Assembly (NCBI RefSeq): GCF_037975245.1
Contig: NC_092570.1
Span: 10,519,001 to 10,583,000, forward strand
DNA: 64,000 nt
Direction: 5' to 3'
From: Apostichopus japonicus
Lineage: Eukaryota; Echinodermata; Holothuroidea; Aspidochirotida; Stichopodidae
Shown here: positions 23,968-35,800 of the stretch, one piece after another
Position numbering within the stretch: position 1 is the first letter of the stretch
Layout: every line of letters starts with the position of its first letter
Program-made: the position numbers and the translations under genes
Notes under the pieces: generated by a model
The model's database searches: none
The model's input: only the letters and a program-made list of their open reading frames with translations
Told to the model about the DNA's origin: nothing

Positions 23968-25053
23968 CAGTGGCGGCGGAACCGGGGGGGCTTGGGGGGG
24001 GGGGCTCTAGCCCCCAATGCAAAAGTTGAAGGGGCAAATGCATGATAAGCCCCCCCCCCCCAATATTTACCAAGGCTCCGAAACGTGCATCTGCCCATTT
24101 TTCAATGCATACTTGTCGATCTGTCCGAGGCACACGTATACTATATAGGTGTAATAATTTTAGTAAATGCTGGGGGACCCTCGGCCCGTCCCCTGGCTAT
24201 AGACCACATTTTCACCCCAACCGCGTCTTCACGCCCCGTGAAAAGTGGAAGCAGTGAGTGTGAGTATACCGGTAAGCGCAACACAACTTCGTCTTAGGAC
24301 AATGACTTGCCTCATTTCAGCCAGTTCCCCAACATCCACTTACTCAGTGGCGGAGCGTCCATACGATCAGGGGCGGATGCAACCCCCCCCCCCCCCTGAC
24401 GGACTCAAAGGGACTGCTGGCGCCCTTTTCAGCTTTTCACTACTTTTCACTTATTCGCGATTATTGACTATTTTATTGCGCTCTCATCTACCTATTGACA
24501 TTTGTCATATTCTGTTGGTGTAATTTTCCGACAAAATGGCAATGACACCTATTTATTCTCCGTTTATCTGTAAATTAGCAAGGCCCGGAATGGGTCATTT
24601 CCTGCAATCTATAGAGTATCTTTACTCAAAAATTTTCTGTACGCTCCGCGCCAACCTGTGGTGGCGCTCCTCTTAGATAGTGTCGAAAGCGCCCCCCCCC
24701 CCCGACCAATACCCCTAGCTCCGCCACTGCCCTTACTACACTCAAAAACGTCTTTGCGAGTACACTACGAGTAATAGCTACTCTCTCTAAACACCATCGA
24801 ATATACAAATTACAATGTTTTTACAGACTTTCTCGTGCAATCTGAGAAATTGCAGGCTTGAGACCCATATTTTAGGGCTAGGTATTCGCAGCATAAAACA
24901 CTCAGGAAGTGCCGTTTCCGGCCATCTGGGGGTTTGAAAAAACCTAAAATTTTATTGTACGCTCCGCGCCAACCGATGGTGGCGCTCCGCTTAGATAGTC
25001 TCCACACATTAGCCCCCCCCCCCCCCAATAATTTTTCCGTTCCGCCGCGCCTG
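23968..25053 (+). mobile_element. Nested hAT-like element, 8-bp duplication GACTAGTC
   Basis: The ends CAGTGGCGGCGGAAC (23968) and GTTCCGCCGCGCCTG (ending 25053) are inverted with two mismatches, and both flanks are GACTAGTC (23960-23967 and 25054-25061). The uninterrupted site is present in the copy at 1-507, where GACTAGTC occurs once (about 372-379). The element itself contains a further insertion (24345-24729) and two copies of the module of about 100 bp. Confidence 0.9.
24345..24729 (+). mobile_element. Third-level nested hAT-like MITE
   Basis: The ends CAGTGGCGGAGC (24345) and GCTCCGCCACTG (24729) are inverted, and the flanks CACTTACT and CCCTTACT match at 7 of 8 positions. It is 385 bp long, has no coding potential, and contains the shared module at about 24588-24682. 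Confidence 0.75.
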
Positions 25054-26075
25054 GACTAGTCTAAACCTTTTCGTTTTCTGGTTTAAAATTACATGCAGAG
25101 CTCCCAACTGACCCGCAATTCGCGGGAATTAGACCCGCATTCTAACACCCAAACCCGCTGACCCGCACAAGCGTCCGAAAAACCGCATTGTAATTGTCAA
25201 GTATACCGCATAAAAAAAATTGCATCAAATTTTGACTTAGCAACCATCATTTCTTTAGCATTTAGCATAATAGAGTATAAAACCTCCTTTACAGCATCAT
25301 TTGAACCTCAAATTAGCCTATATTTCTTTTCATTGGGGCGAGCAGCGAACATTTTCATGCCACGGGAAAGAATGAATTATCACCTACTATTCAATTTATT
25401 GATGTTACACACAAAAAAATGCATATTTCTCAGAAAATTTTGGGTGATAAAAGCCTTTCTAAGTGCCACCATTTTACATGTAGGCATCACCAGGATTCAA
25501 AAAAAATTCAAAAGGGGGGGGACACCCCCTCCCCTTATACCCCCCCCCCCCAGGACGGCGATTCGTGGCATGGACCAGCATTTGCCTTCTCAAGAGTTGG
25601 GAGCTATGTAAATGTATGAGCATGAGGATTTACAGTTTAACACCATTTTGCAGTTACAGGCTGGTTGTAAGAAATCTATAACCTATGAGAAATAAAATTT
25701 CTTGAGAAAGATGATCCCAACTTTTTTTTATAAATATTTTAGAAAATTACTCCTGGGAAACATTTTTTTTAGAAGTAAATTAACATCACCATTGTACACT
25801 TTTGTCGCACCAAATTGCATCTGAGGGCATTCAGCAATAGAAAATTTTCCAAACGGGAGGGGACCACCCCCTCCCCTTAGACCCCTCCCCCATATCACTC
25901 TAATGCCACTTTGGCCCCTCCCAAACAAAGGTCCTGGATCCGCCAGTGCACCCATTCAGCATGGTACTTTCAAATGTGATCGTACTTCGAGATGGATCTG
26001 CAGCCACCACATTTTTCACCTCTGTGTGGCTCTGTCAACCCTCTAAGCTTCTCGTAGATCTCTTACACCTTTTTT

Positions 26076-26894
26076 CCCCTCCACGCATTTTTCTCTTTGT
26101 CCTTCTCTAATTTACTCCCAACCCTCTTCCCTTAATCCAGTCTCTTTGTCCCTTTACAGTTTATCTCCTACCTCTCCTCTCCCCCCGTTTGTTTCTTTCT
26201 TCTCTCCATCCCTTTCTGCTAACCTCTTACATCTTTCTCTTTTGTCTTTCTCAGTCATTAACCAACTTATATGTCTGGTAATAGTTTAATTTGATGAAGG
26301 AGAGGTGTTTAATCCAATCGTTATTGACAAAAGACACAAAAAAGGAGTGGAAAGGGAATTTCGGCCGTATTTTCCGAACGTAACTTAACCACTTTCGAAC
26401 TGTTGAGAAAAATTGTTTATTGAGCATGAATATCATCATTTCCAATTTCCGCGAAAACTAGTGTATTCGCTGAAAAAACTCCTTTACCACGAATTAGTAT
26501 CCATTTCTCTTCAAATCATCCTGTAACGAACTCAAGTTCCCCGCAAATAAATACGCACGAATACAGGTTATGAATACAGGTTACGTGTGAAGTGGTAACT
26601 GCCCCGTTCCACGTTGGTACATATTGCGCGAAATGGTATAACTAAGCGTGACAAACTAATGGAATTGAATTGCTTATATCATGGAACTCCATGTTTATAT
26701 CGAATGATAAGAGGAACTATACATGGCCTTGAAATTACTTTTCTGTGTGGATAGGGGCATAAGGACGCCTGGAGATCATGAAATATTCACTGCCAAGTGC
26801 CAACCGTCGATTTGGTACATCCACACATAACAATGGAGCCTTGGTGGTATCGAGACAGGGGCCTTTTTACTGGGTATATTTTCAAGCATTTAAC
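26076..26894. other. No gene seen
   Basis: Pyrimidine-rich sequence (about 26060-26250) after the Penelope-like remnant, then AT-rich sequence without recognisable features. Confidence 0.5.
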
Positions 26895-26999
26895 TAGTTC
26901 CTGCTTGTTCCTGCTTGCGGAGTTCCTGCGGAGTTCCTGCTCGCGAGTTCCTGCTTGCGGGAAGATCACATATACATACATACATACATACATACATAG
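26895..26999 (+). mobile_element. SINE 3'-end fragment
   Basis: AGTTCCTGCTTGCGGGAAG plus a (CATA)n tail matches the 3' end of the SINE at 6991-7248. Just before it, shortened versions of GAGTTCCTGC recur in tandem (26895-26958), a local expansion of the SINE's terminal motif. The tRNA-like head is missing. Confidence 0.75.
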
Positions 27000-27359
27000 T
27001 TTTGTGGAAACATGCAGGTTATACAACAGGCAATGAGATATGACACCCGAAAGGGCATGTTGGCTTAAACATGGCCGGATAAAGCTCTACTTCACCCACT
27101 GAAAAGTGCTTTACAAAAACTGTAAATACCATATATACTGTAAAACTGTTTTACCTTTATGTTGTTGTCATGCATGTTTAGACTGCAGTATATTGACCAA
27201 ATTTGGTGCATATATAATATAATATACATACAAAATCATGACAAACAGTATGAGTTGCTTTGTTGTATGTTTCAACAAGACCAATTATGATACAACCCAC
27301 CAATGGGTGAAATTTAAGATAATTTGTGGTGCACTGATTGTAATTAAGACAAGTAGGGA

Positions 27360-27735
27360 AAACTGTTTTGCAATTGGGTTACAACTCTGGTAAATTTGTG
27401 TTAAAATTGTGGTACAATTAGGGTAAAACCATAGTACAATTAGGGTAAAACTTTGGTACAGCTGTATGGTAAAATTGTGGTTAAATATAGGGTAAAACTA
27501 TGGTAATACCATAGTCAACATAGGTTAAATTTGAGATAAAACCATGGTAAAGATGAAACAAACAAAAAACATAAAAACCATTGTAAAAAAAGTGGTATGG
27601 TACTAACTACTATGGAAAAAACTGTGGTAAACCGCATCCATAGGACCAAAATACCCCAGTCAAATTGTGGTATTGTACCACAGTTTACCATGGAAAAAAG
27701 GTGGTATTTTGCCGTGGTTAGTGTGAGGTATTTTT
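27360..27735. repeat. GGTAAAAC/TATGGTA-rich repeat, probable DNA-transposon end
   Basis: Many direct and inverted GGTAAAA, TTGTGGTA and ACCATGGTAAA words occur up to a sharp edge TGCCGTGGTTAGTG at about 27723. Read inversely, that edge starts CACTAACCACGG. The pattern parallels the CACTG element at 2248-3209. The other end was not located. Confidence 0.5.
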
Positions 27736-28196
27736 CCTATAGTCTACACTTCATCTTCATAGCTTGCATACTGTGTTGAATGAAGATGAGCATTTCTGCT
27801 CCTACATATTTCAGTGCTATAGTAATATAATGACTATATATGAGGTGTGTACACTATAGTTTGACATGGGCTTTTGCCACGAAGTAGAGCAATGTACATC
27901 ATTATACGTGTATATAAGCAGAGCCAATACAAAGTCCTAAAATCTGTATGACATAACGCTGTGTATTGCCGTAAGTTAATTAGTTGAAAGATGACAAGAC
28001 TAGTGCATTTCTAATGGCGAATTTGGTATATAGGAAAAGAGCATATTAGTCTAATCTAACCAAAAATGTGCATTTTTTTCCATGTAACGAAGTAAAGTTC
28101 ACGGCAAATTTAACGGCACTTTTGGAGCCATGAAAAAGGCGCCAAATTTAATGAAGATTTATCAGAAAGGTTACGACAGAAATAGAAATTGTTACT

Positions 28197-28859
28197 CAAG
28201 GGCGGCGGAACCGGGGGGCACAGGGGGCACGTGCCCCCCCCCCACTTTTCATCAGGTTAAAAATGTGCCCTTTTTCTACATAAAAATTGTGGTGTCTCAA
28301 GCTAGCAAGAGGCCAGGGAACTAGAATGAACACTCGGGAAGGGCCGTTTCCGGCCATCTGAGGGGTTTGTAAAACCAAAAATTTTCTTGTACGCTCCGCG
28401 CCAACCGATGGTGGCGCTCCGCTCAGATAGTCGAGCATACGACTTTGTAAATCCTGGCTACGCCCCTGACTTAAAATGAATTTCTGTGGGTCAAACTCAA
28501 AGCTATTTCGAATGAAATTTATTTTAAAGATATTAACAAGAAAAACTCTATAATTCGGAAGATTCCTACATTAGCAACTAGTATGATTTCACCTCATTTT
28601 GTCTCAGAAGAGAACTTGTTCCTTGTTTCCCAATTTGCACATTGGATATTGCAGTGCTAGTATGCATATTTTTCTTGAGGGGGGGGGGTGGGCGTTGATG
28701 GAGTGATGTGTATACGCAAATAAGATAATACAATAAGAGTTATATATAAAGGGTACTAAATATAAGGCTGCATTGCATCATTCCAATCGAATTTCTGCAA
28801 AGTGCCCTTTGATGTCGGTGCCCCCCCCCCCCAGATTAAAAGTGCTTCCGCCGCCCTTG
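28197..28859. mobile_element. hAT-like MITE with 8-bp duplication TTGTTACT
   Basis: The ends CAAGGGCGGCGGAACC (28197) and GCTTCCGCCGCCCTTG (28859) match at 15 of 16 positions as inverted repeats. The flanks TTGTTACT (28189-28196 and 28860-28867) are identical. The shared module lies at about 28330-28432. A separate terminus-like word CCTGGCTACGCCCCTG lies inside at about 28453-28468, suggesting an older nested element. No transposase is present. Confidence 0.9.
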
Positions 28860-30020
28860 TTGTTACTGCAGTGATTACAAAAATGAATGTGAGATTCAAC
28901 TTACCCCGTCATGGTGGCTGGCGACGCCTTTATCATTATTCAAACCATTAAACCAGAGGGGTATGTCTCAAACAGTTTCGCGAAATTTAATACGTCGATC
29001 TGGCCAAATTAGTTTTTTTGGGGGGGGGGGGGGGCTACAAGAAAACTGCTCTCTGAGCTAATTGACTCGCACGTTGGGGACTGGACTGATACGATAAGAA
29101 GCGCTGCGTTCGCATACGCGTCTTCATATGTATTTTATTATTATTATCGTGGACTTTATTATAATCATCGTGTAAAGTCTTATTATACTTTACTCATATA
29201 ATTATGGTGTTTCTCCTGTATACTATCATGTAAATTGATACTATCATATTAATTGATATTATATCATATGAAATCACATAATCACAGGTTCCAAACGCTA
29301 CTGCAAATGACAATCATATGAATGATCTTTGTTCCTAACAAGTTCCATAAAAGAAGAATGATACAACTTTGGTTAGAAAGACGAATTAGTGTGTGATCGA
29401 ATGTAACGCTATAACAGAGTTACTTGCAGAAAATAAACGGCTCTGGTTACGTGGTATCATGGAGAATAACACCTGCGAACGATTGGTATGTCGGCGACAC
29501 AACGAACAGCAGCTAACGATATGTGTACCAACAATGTGAGTGATGGCAGTCTAGAATCAGAAAATGTTTGTTTATTTTCCACTGACGATCGGCTGAGACC
29601 TATTTCTAACAAATATGTCGTCTTTCTACACAATTAATTATTATGATATGACAGAGTGCTAAGCAAGCAAATTGTGAGCAAAATTGTATTTACTTATATT
29701 CATGGTTCATTTATTTACTAATGATTTCGTCACTGCCGCTACCACCAATCAGGTGTGCGGTATTCCCCATGATACCATTTGACCGTATTTGTCTTTCGCG
29801 TCTATCTGAAGTGTATTGTCTTTGGTAACAGCTGTCTCAGCCTTGCACAGTGCATGCTACAACTGGCAGGACCACTAGCATTTGCAGAAACATCTCCGAA
29901 CATGGTTATGAAAGGTTACTATGCAGTCAGCCGTAGGATTTTACTGAAATTTGCCAGACCCAGATTTTTTTGATATCGGTGCTGAAGGAATTGTTTTGCC
30001 TGAATAAAAAAATATATGTA
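28860..30020. other. No gene seen
   Basis: AT-rich intergenic sequence with a G-run of about 15 near 29019-29033 and an ATTATTATT run near 29135. Short open frames here have no support. Confidence 0.5.
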
Positions 30021-30560
30021 AGTCATAAAATGTAGTCTTTAGGCCTATGACTTTCTGTCACTTGCGCTTCTGTATCGCTCACCTAGGGTAGTCCTTGTTC
30101 TACTTCTAGTTCTACAGTAGGTATGCCGAGGCTAGACTTACTTAGCCCAGGGAGCTGTTATGGAACAACTCCCTGCCTAGACCTACAGTAACTTAGGGCC
30201 CAGCCTTGGCCTACTTGTAAGTTGTAGGCCTAACTTAGACCTAACGTTAGCCCAGGTTCCCCTTTGCCAAGTTAGACCATTATGGCATTATATAGGCCTT
30301 GGCTAGTACTAGTAGTAGTACTTAAGTAGTAGTACTGTAAGGCCTAACTGTTCAACTTCAAGCCTCTCCTCAGCCTAAGAAGCAGCCACTGACAGTTTCT
30401 AGGGTTGATATTTGAGTAACCTTAAACTAGGCTAGGTTACGATAAAATCAGACAAAGTAAGGCTCTTCTAAGTTCTAGAATGCAAACAAGCCTAGGCCTA
30501 GCCTAACTTAGCCCCTGGAGGCCTTCTAAAAAAGTGGCCAGGCCATACTGTAGGTACTTC
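30020..30560. repeat. GGCCTA/TAGGCC-rich low-complexity stretch
   Basis: Dense recurrence of TAGGCC, GGCCTA, CCTAACTTAG and AGTAGTA words on both strands. This kind of TAGGCCTA-rich DNA is, from general familiarity, common in echinoderm genomes. It may lie in the promoter-side region of the ABCC4-like gene, but no promoter can be named. Confidence 0.5.
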
Positions 30561-32540
30561 GCATGTCACTTGTCAGATGAAAGCAATTTGAAGACTGCAT
30601 CCTGCTAAAACATAACATACTGGACGCAAAATCCTGTATTCATATCAAACAATGCTGTTTGTGATTAAAAATTAAGTGCAAAATTGTGACGGTTGTACAT
30701 AGTAATCGAACATTCAATTTATTAATTAATAGCAATTGTGACGATTGTTCATAAATGCACAAACTTAACATGTTGGAACATTTTTACAAAATAATAATTG
30801 ATAGAAAGCATTGTATTAAATTGTGATTTGCAAACATTAAGGCTTAAGTCCCCAGGACGTTCTGTGAAGACAGAGCAACTACCAACAGACTCACACCCTC
30901 TCAGAAAGCATCAACGTTATTTTGATAAACAACTTAAAAACAATTTCTATTGGGCAGTTCCGAAAATTGTAAATGAATTTGCAATGTCTGGAGAGATCTT
31001 ATGAGTCAAAATTTGTTAGTTTGCAGGACAATGTATTATATCACAGTTGCATATTTTGAACTTCAATGTTTTGACTGTATTTTACAACTTAATTTACAGT
31101 AGGCTAGCATATGTGGTTGAACACAATAACAAGGTGATGCCATTTTATCACACTTTCAACAATAGAATATGTAGGAACTAGAGCAGACGTATTTTTAACA
31201 ATGCAACTCTCATAAAAATATTTAACATCAGTCTCAGTACAAAGTTTTCAATGTAAACTAACCTTGTGTTTGTCTTTTCTTTTGGGAGTACTGGTACTGA
31301 CAAGCTCCAACAAAAGCATTCATGCCGCTACAGTAGTTTCACTCACTCGACATTCAGGTTTAACAAATTTCTCCATACTGTTGGTCTACTTTCTGCTCTT
31401 GTTGCAATGGAATGTTTGAGGCCCGTCTGATAATGTTGTTCACTGCAGAGGTGAATGCAATAGCAAAGAGACATGATCATAAATGGTTTAATGTTAAGTT
31501 TATGTCCACATTGCCAAAAATGAATACAATACAGGTCAAAAATGTAAAAATAAAAGAAATGAAGTAATGAAAAAGAAGATGATTCTTCAAGGGAACTTGC
31601 AACGTTGGTAATTCATTACCATAGATGAGATAAATTTTATATTTTAGACCTGCAAATGATCTCTATCATGATTCCATTCTATTTTGATTATCATTATTTT
31701 TGTGACAGACCAATCAGAAAATTTAAAGGAGGCATTCATCACATTGCTACAGGCAACTGTTCACTTTCAATCCACTCATGAATATTTTACCCTCAATGTG
31801 CCAATCAACAAACAGAACTGGCTGGAATTAATGAGTGTTCGGTTCTGGGTTTTGTGGTAATACTCCTAGTTTGCTAGCTGAATTCATTTCAACAACCAGG
31901 GGTGGATGGGACTTCCCTATGAACTTACTGCACAGCGTATTATGTGTTTTCCTTTGAGTTAGGTGTAAGTCAAACATTATTAATTGCCTATTGAGAATGG
32001 ATTAAATAACCATGACTGACAAACTTCTTGCTGTATCGATAATCTTAAGCCCGCTAAGTTTGGAGGTTTTGTTTCTAACACATGCCAATATTTTAAGTCG
32101 TCGCTCACGTAAACCTCATGTTTACAAAAACAACATAGAAAATTTTGTAAAATATATATCTCAAAACATTCTCCCACGCTTAATGTGAACATGTTTGTTT
32201 GAGCCTGCAGTATGCTTACAGTATTAGACGTCAACAGAAATAAAATTGCAGCATTGGAGTAGGCCCTGTAGTACCTTACAATTGAAAAGAAGATTAGGGA
32301 CACGAATGCATACAAAATGTTCACGAAAAATAGGGTTTTCCACTTCCACTAATGACTGTTATTTTAGCTTGAAGTTGAAGGTTTAATACAGGTAGCAATA
32401 GTTTCAAACTGTCAATCCATGAAGATCTGTCATTCCCCTGCAGAATTCATGTTGCCTAGGACCTTGTATTTTCTTTGATTAATGATGATAAACTTATGTA
32501 TGTTTATATGTTTTCTTCTTCTGTTTTTTTTTTGTCTTCA
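30561..32540. other. Upstream flank of the ABCC4-like gene
   Basis: No coding exon recognised. A strong polypyrimidine tract followed by TCTTCAG ends at 32541, so at least one non-coding 5' exon probably lies upstream and joins here. Confidence 0.45.
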
Positions 32541-32865
32541 GATTTCAGCTGTTTAGTATTTGTTGTACCAGACTGTCAGAGAATGCTACTCTACTGTACA
32601 ACTACAGTAGTATTGTAGTTTGAGTAAAGCCTTGAAGTAAAGCCTTGAAGTTTGCATTGTGGAAAGTGCAATAAACCCATGTGACCAGTGCTGTAAGGTG
32701 TTGTGAAGACTCTATGGATGAGAAACCAGCATGCCAAATAACCAAAAACCAGAAACCAAAACCAGAAACCAAATAAGGCATGCTTAATATCGGCGAAAAT
32801 CAGCCAGATGGGGGAAAGCCAAACCCTTACAAACACGCCAGTTTCTTTACAAAACTCTACTTTTG
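32541..32865 (+). CDS. ABCC4: ABCC4-like exon 1 (first coding exon, 28 codons plus two bases)
   Basis: The coding part is 32780-32865. The sequence [20 protein letters not shown] and then SFFTKLYF corresponds to the cytosolic N-terminus of ABCC4, including the conserved KPNP and the aromatic LYF/FW stretch entering the first helix. The donor is TTTTG followed by GTAAGT. The exon ends in phase 2 and TG joins C of exon 2 to give Cys. An acceptor-like TCTTCAG ends at 32540, so 32541-32779 is probable 5' UTR. That stretch contains an ACCAGAAACCAAA mini-repeat just before the start codon. Confidence 0.85.
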
Positions 32866-35800
32866 GTAAGTATATAATGGATTCAGATACATGGGTATTA
32901 TTTTACATTCATACATTAAGCATGTTTCTATACTCTGTAAGTCATTAACTTAGCTGTACTCTGTGGTAACAGTATTTCATTTACTCAAGGCCTCTTGTGT
33001 TTACTGTCTGGGATTGAATACTTTACAAGAGCAGCAACACTGCAGAAGCTTAGCTACTGTAAGCTTCTATTTGAGAAATTGTTTCGATTGGCAATATTTC
33101 TTAGCAGTTCATCCATTTCTTTGTCCAAATAATTTAAGACATAGGCAGGATAACAGTGTCATTTCCTTGCCTAATATGCTCCTTCTTAGCAGACGTAGTT
33201 TGTTACAATGTTAGAAAGTTGTAAATGTTTTTTTGAAAAAAGACATATATATATAAGAGAAATGCAAGTTTTGAGAGTTATTGAAATAAGCAGTGATAGA
33301 AAGTTTGAAATAAATTTGAAAAGTCAAAAGGCTATATTTACCGCTAAGTTGTGTTCTTGAATACTTAAAATGCAGAGCTGCCATTGAAATATCTTTAAAC
33401 TAGAATGCAAAACTGTATTGAGGTTTGATGGACCGTGACTTCAATGTAACAGGGTGTGAGCCAATGTTATTGTTGTAAGATATCATGAACAATATGTGTC
33501 ATATCTTGAGAGCCAAATAAGGATTCGTACCCAAAGGAAGATAGTGGATTTTCAAAACGTGTTTTATTCAACAACTCAGCATCAGCTGATGGAGGGAACA
33601 TCGAACAAACACTTCGCTACGTATAACAAACATCAAGTTATGCTGCATATATATACTGTTGTCCCTTGATGAATTTTGACCTTCACAAAAATTAATGCAT
33701 TAATACTCAAATGACACCTTCTGGTAGAAATTGGAGACTTGTCAATGTTATTATTCCTTAGCTACGGTGATCCAGTTGATGTCAAATGACATTGGCCTTA
33801 ACTCATATCAAGGGGTTTTTAAAACTCAGAATGGGTAACCTACATGTTTCCATTTTTGAGATAAGGTACTGTACTGTAGGTACAAGGTTCTCACTGTTTC
33901 ATCCAGTTGACTTCAGATGATTCATGACCTCCAATAATATCAGTAAAGTCCTGATCAAATATGAACAACCTACATGCCAACTATAAGGGTTGCCAATGAT
34001 ACACATCTAATAATATGGGTGTTACAAAAAGGCAGCACACATATACACCAAAACATATACACAGAGCCGTATATATGCAGCTCCGCATACAAATACTCAC
34101 ACGCACTATCATGAGTTCAAAAGGTTTAGATTGACATTGAATCTTACTGTCACAAGCAATCGGTCATTGTACGAACTACTAGGGAACTATGCCCCATTGC
34201 AAGAAGGAAGAACCAACAGTATATATGCACTTCATAGTTTCGTTCTTGCAATATAGAAAGAAAACATAAACAAAGTATTCCTCTGCTAAAATGTTGTGGA
34301 TATCACGTTTGAATTGAGCTGACCCAAAATTGCTCATGAAAATTGCACTCATTCAATAATAGAAACACAGGTCTGCAACTTGTTTACAATCCATGTACCA
34401 CAGACAAAAGTTAAAGAGCAGAATCCAATTCGGCTCCAGCAATATAGGTCATTCTCACATGCTGTATTCCACACAGCAACTGAGGAAAAAATTCAAATTG
34501 CAAATCTTCAAGCTGAATTAAAAATGATATTCCTGTTTCAGATAATGTGACACTTACATGGAAAAGAAGAAAACATACCACACTGTCAGTTGGAAAAGTT
34601 TCACTTTCTCAATATCTTATCCCTAACTGAAGACATGGTTGCTTGAATGGAACTTATTTTGACTGACTGAAAGTTTGATTTTTGCCTGGGATGTATCACA
34701 GAAAGTGGGCTTGTTGAATTTTCCTTGAAACTTGATACATTTGGAATGTCTGCTTAGCTGTCAAGTTTCTCTTTATTTGAATTTCCTCGTTGAATAAGTG
34801 AGTTAAATATAATAAAGGAAAACAAAAACATTTTCAGCTGCATTTGCCTGATGACAGCTTTCTCTTTGTTGTCGCCAGATACATTCACAAAGTACCACCA
34901 AATTTTTGAAATTTTTTATATTCACCATGCAACATGTGGATGTGGTTTGGACCATTACAGAACATCTCTAGCAATTTTATTAACCAACCAACTTTAGCTA
35001 GAGGAATATCCCTTCAAAAGATTTATGTTTATCTTCTTTTCTCTTATTCCTTGTGAAATGAAAACTCTACAAGTGAAAAAGTAAAGGTTGATTGAAATTC
35101 TCAGACTAGGGCCATCTTAGTGAGTGCAAGAATCCTAGTGTATTTTGTAGAGCCTTAAAAGCTTAATAACTTATTAATATCAAACCATGCTTGGGTTTTC
35201 CTATGTGTGTGTATGTAATAGTAGAACATTTTCACAAGTACAGCAGATTGCTCTGACAGGCTGGTAAGGCTGTAGAGGTGCACCGTTGTAAAGGTGAACC
35301 ATACAAAACTTTGCCATCTGGAAAAACTAAGGAACAACACTGGGTTGAAAGCATCGCAGGTGTTTTACTTCAAAAGCATTTTCCAGGGTATCAGTTTTTA
35401 TTTAATACTGCAAATAAACAGCCTTGCAATAAAAATTAAACAGATAACAAATATCAATAGTTATAATATACACATTACTGTACAAATAACCTTCTAGCAT
35501 ACCTTGTAGCATTAGGCTTACATGCATACACATTACATGTGTTAGTCAAGTTCCTAGCAGAGCAAATAGGTACCTGAGGGATTGACCGAAATAAGCATAC
35601 AGGTACGGTACTTGAGAGCAACTGTTTGGACCTTTACCATCATAAGTAAACTTACTGATTGTGGTAAAGTTCAAAGGTCAAAATTAAGTATCCTGTTGAT
35701 TCCTTCACCAAACCAATGATCAGATATACCCTAGTGCAAACTACTGTAATATCTTGATTCACATTTATGACTTATCCCTTGAAGTCATACTAAGATGTTC

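Larger units (their letters stand above)
23833..25948 (+). mobile_element. hAT-like element inserted into the Penelope-like element
   Basis: The termini CACTGGCGGATCCA (23833) and ...TGGATCCGCCAGTG (25948) form an inverted repeat. Both are flanked by the 8-bp target duplication CACCCATT (23825-23832, 25949-25956), diagnostic of hAT transposition. Removing the insert and one CACCCATT restores continuous reading of the Penelope-like ORF. The element carries a second hAT-like insertion at 23968-25053. A related copy in inverse orientation occupies 1-507. No transposase is seen, so it is non-autonomous. Confidence 0.9.
22055..26075 (+). pseudogene. Penelope-like reverse transcriptase, frameshifted and split by a hAT insertion
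   Basis: Broken plus-strand frames give the Penelope-like order: IKPADKGSAVVIQDRQDY (about 22500), FHLLPKIHKAG (about 22740), GSPTEKISLFVDHFIKPLV (about 22810), GTRMAPSFACLFMSSLEERM (about 23150), the catalytic YIDD (23250-23261), then VNFLNV and TKPTDTHQYLHSSSCHP. At least two frameshifts are needed to read through. The coding sequence is interrupted at 23833-25948 by a hAT-like element. It resumes at 25957 with the Cys-containing linker GTFKC and stops being recognisable by about 26075. The GIY-YIG endonuclease domain of complete elements is not seen. Confidence 0.85.
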
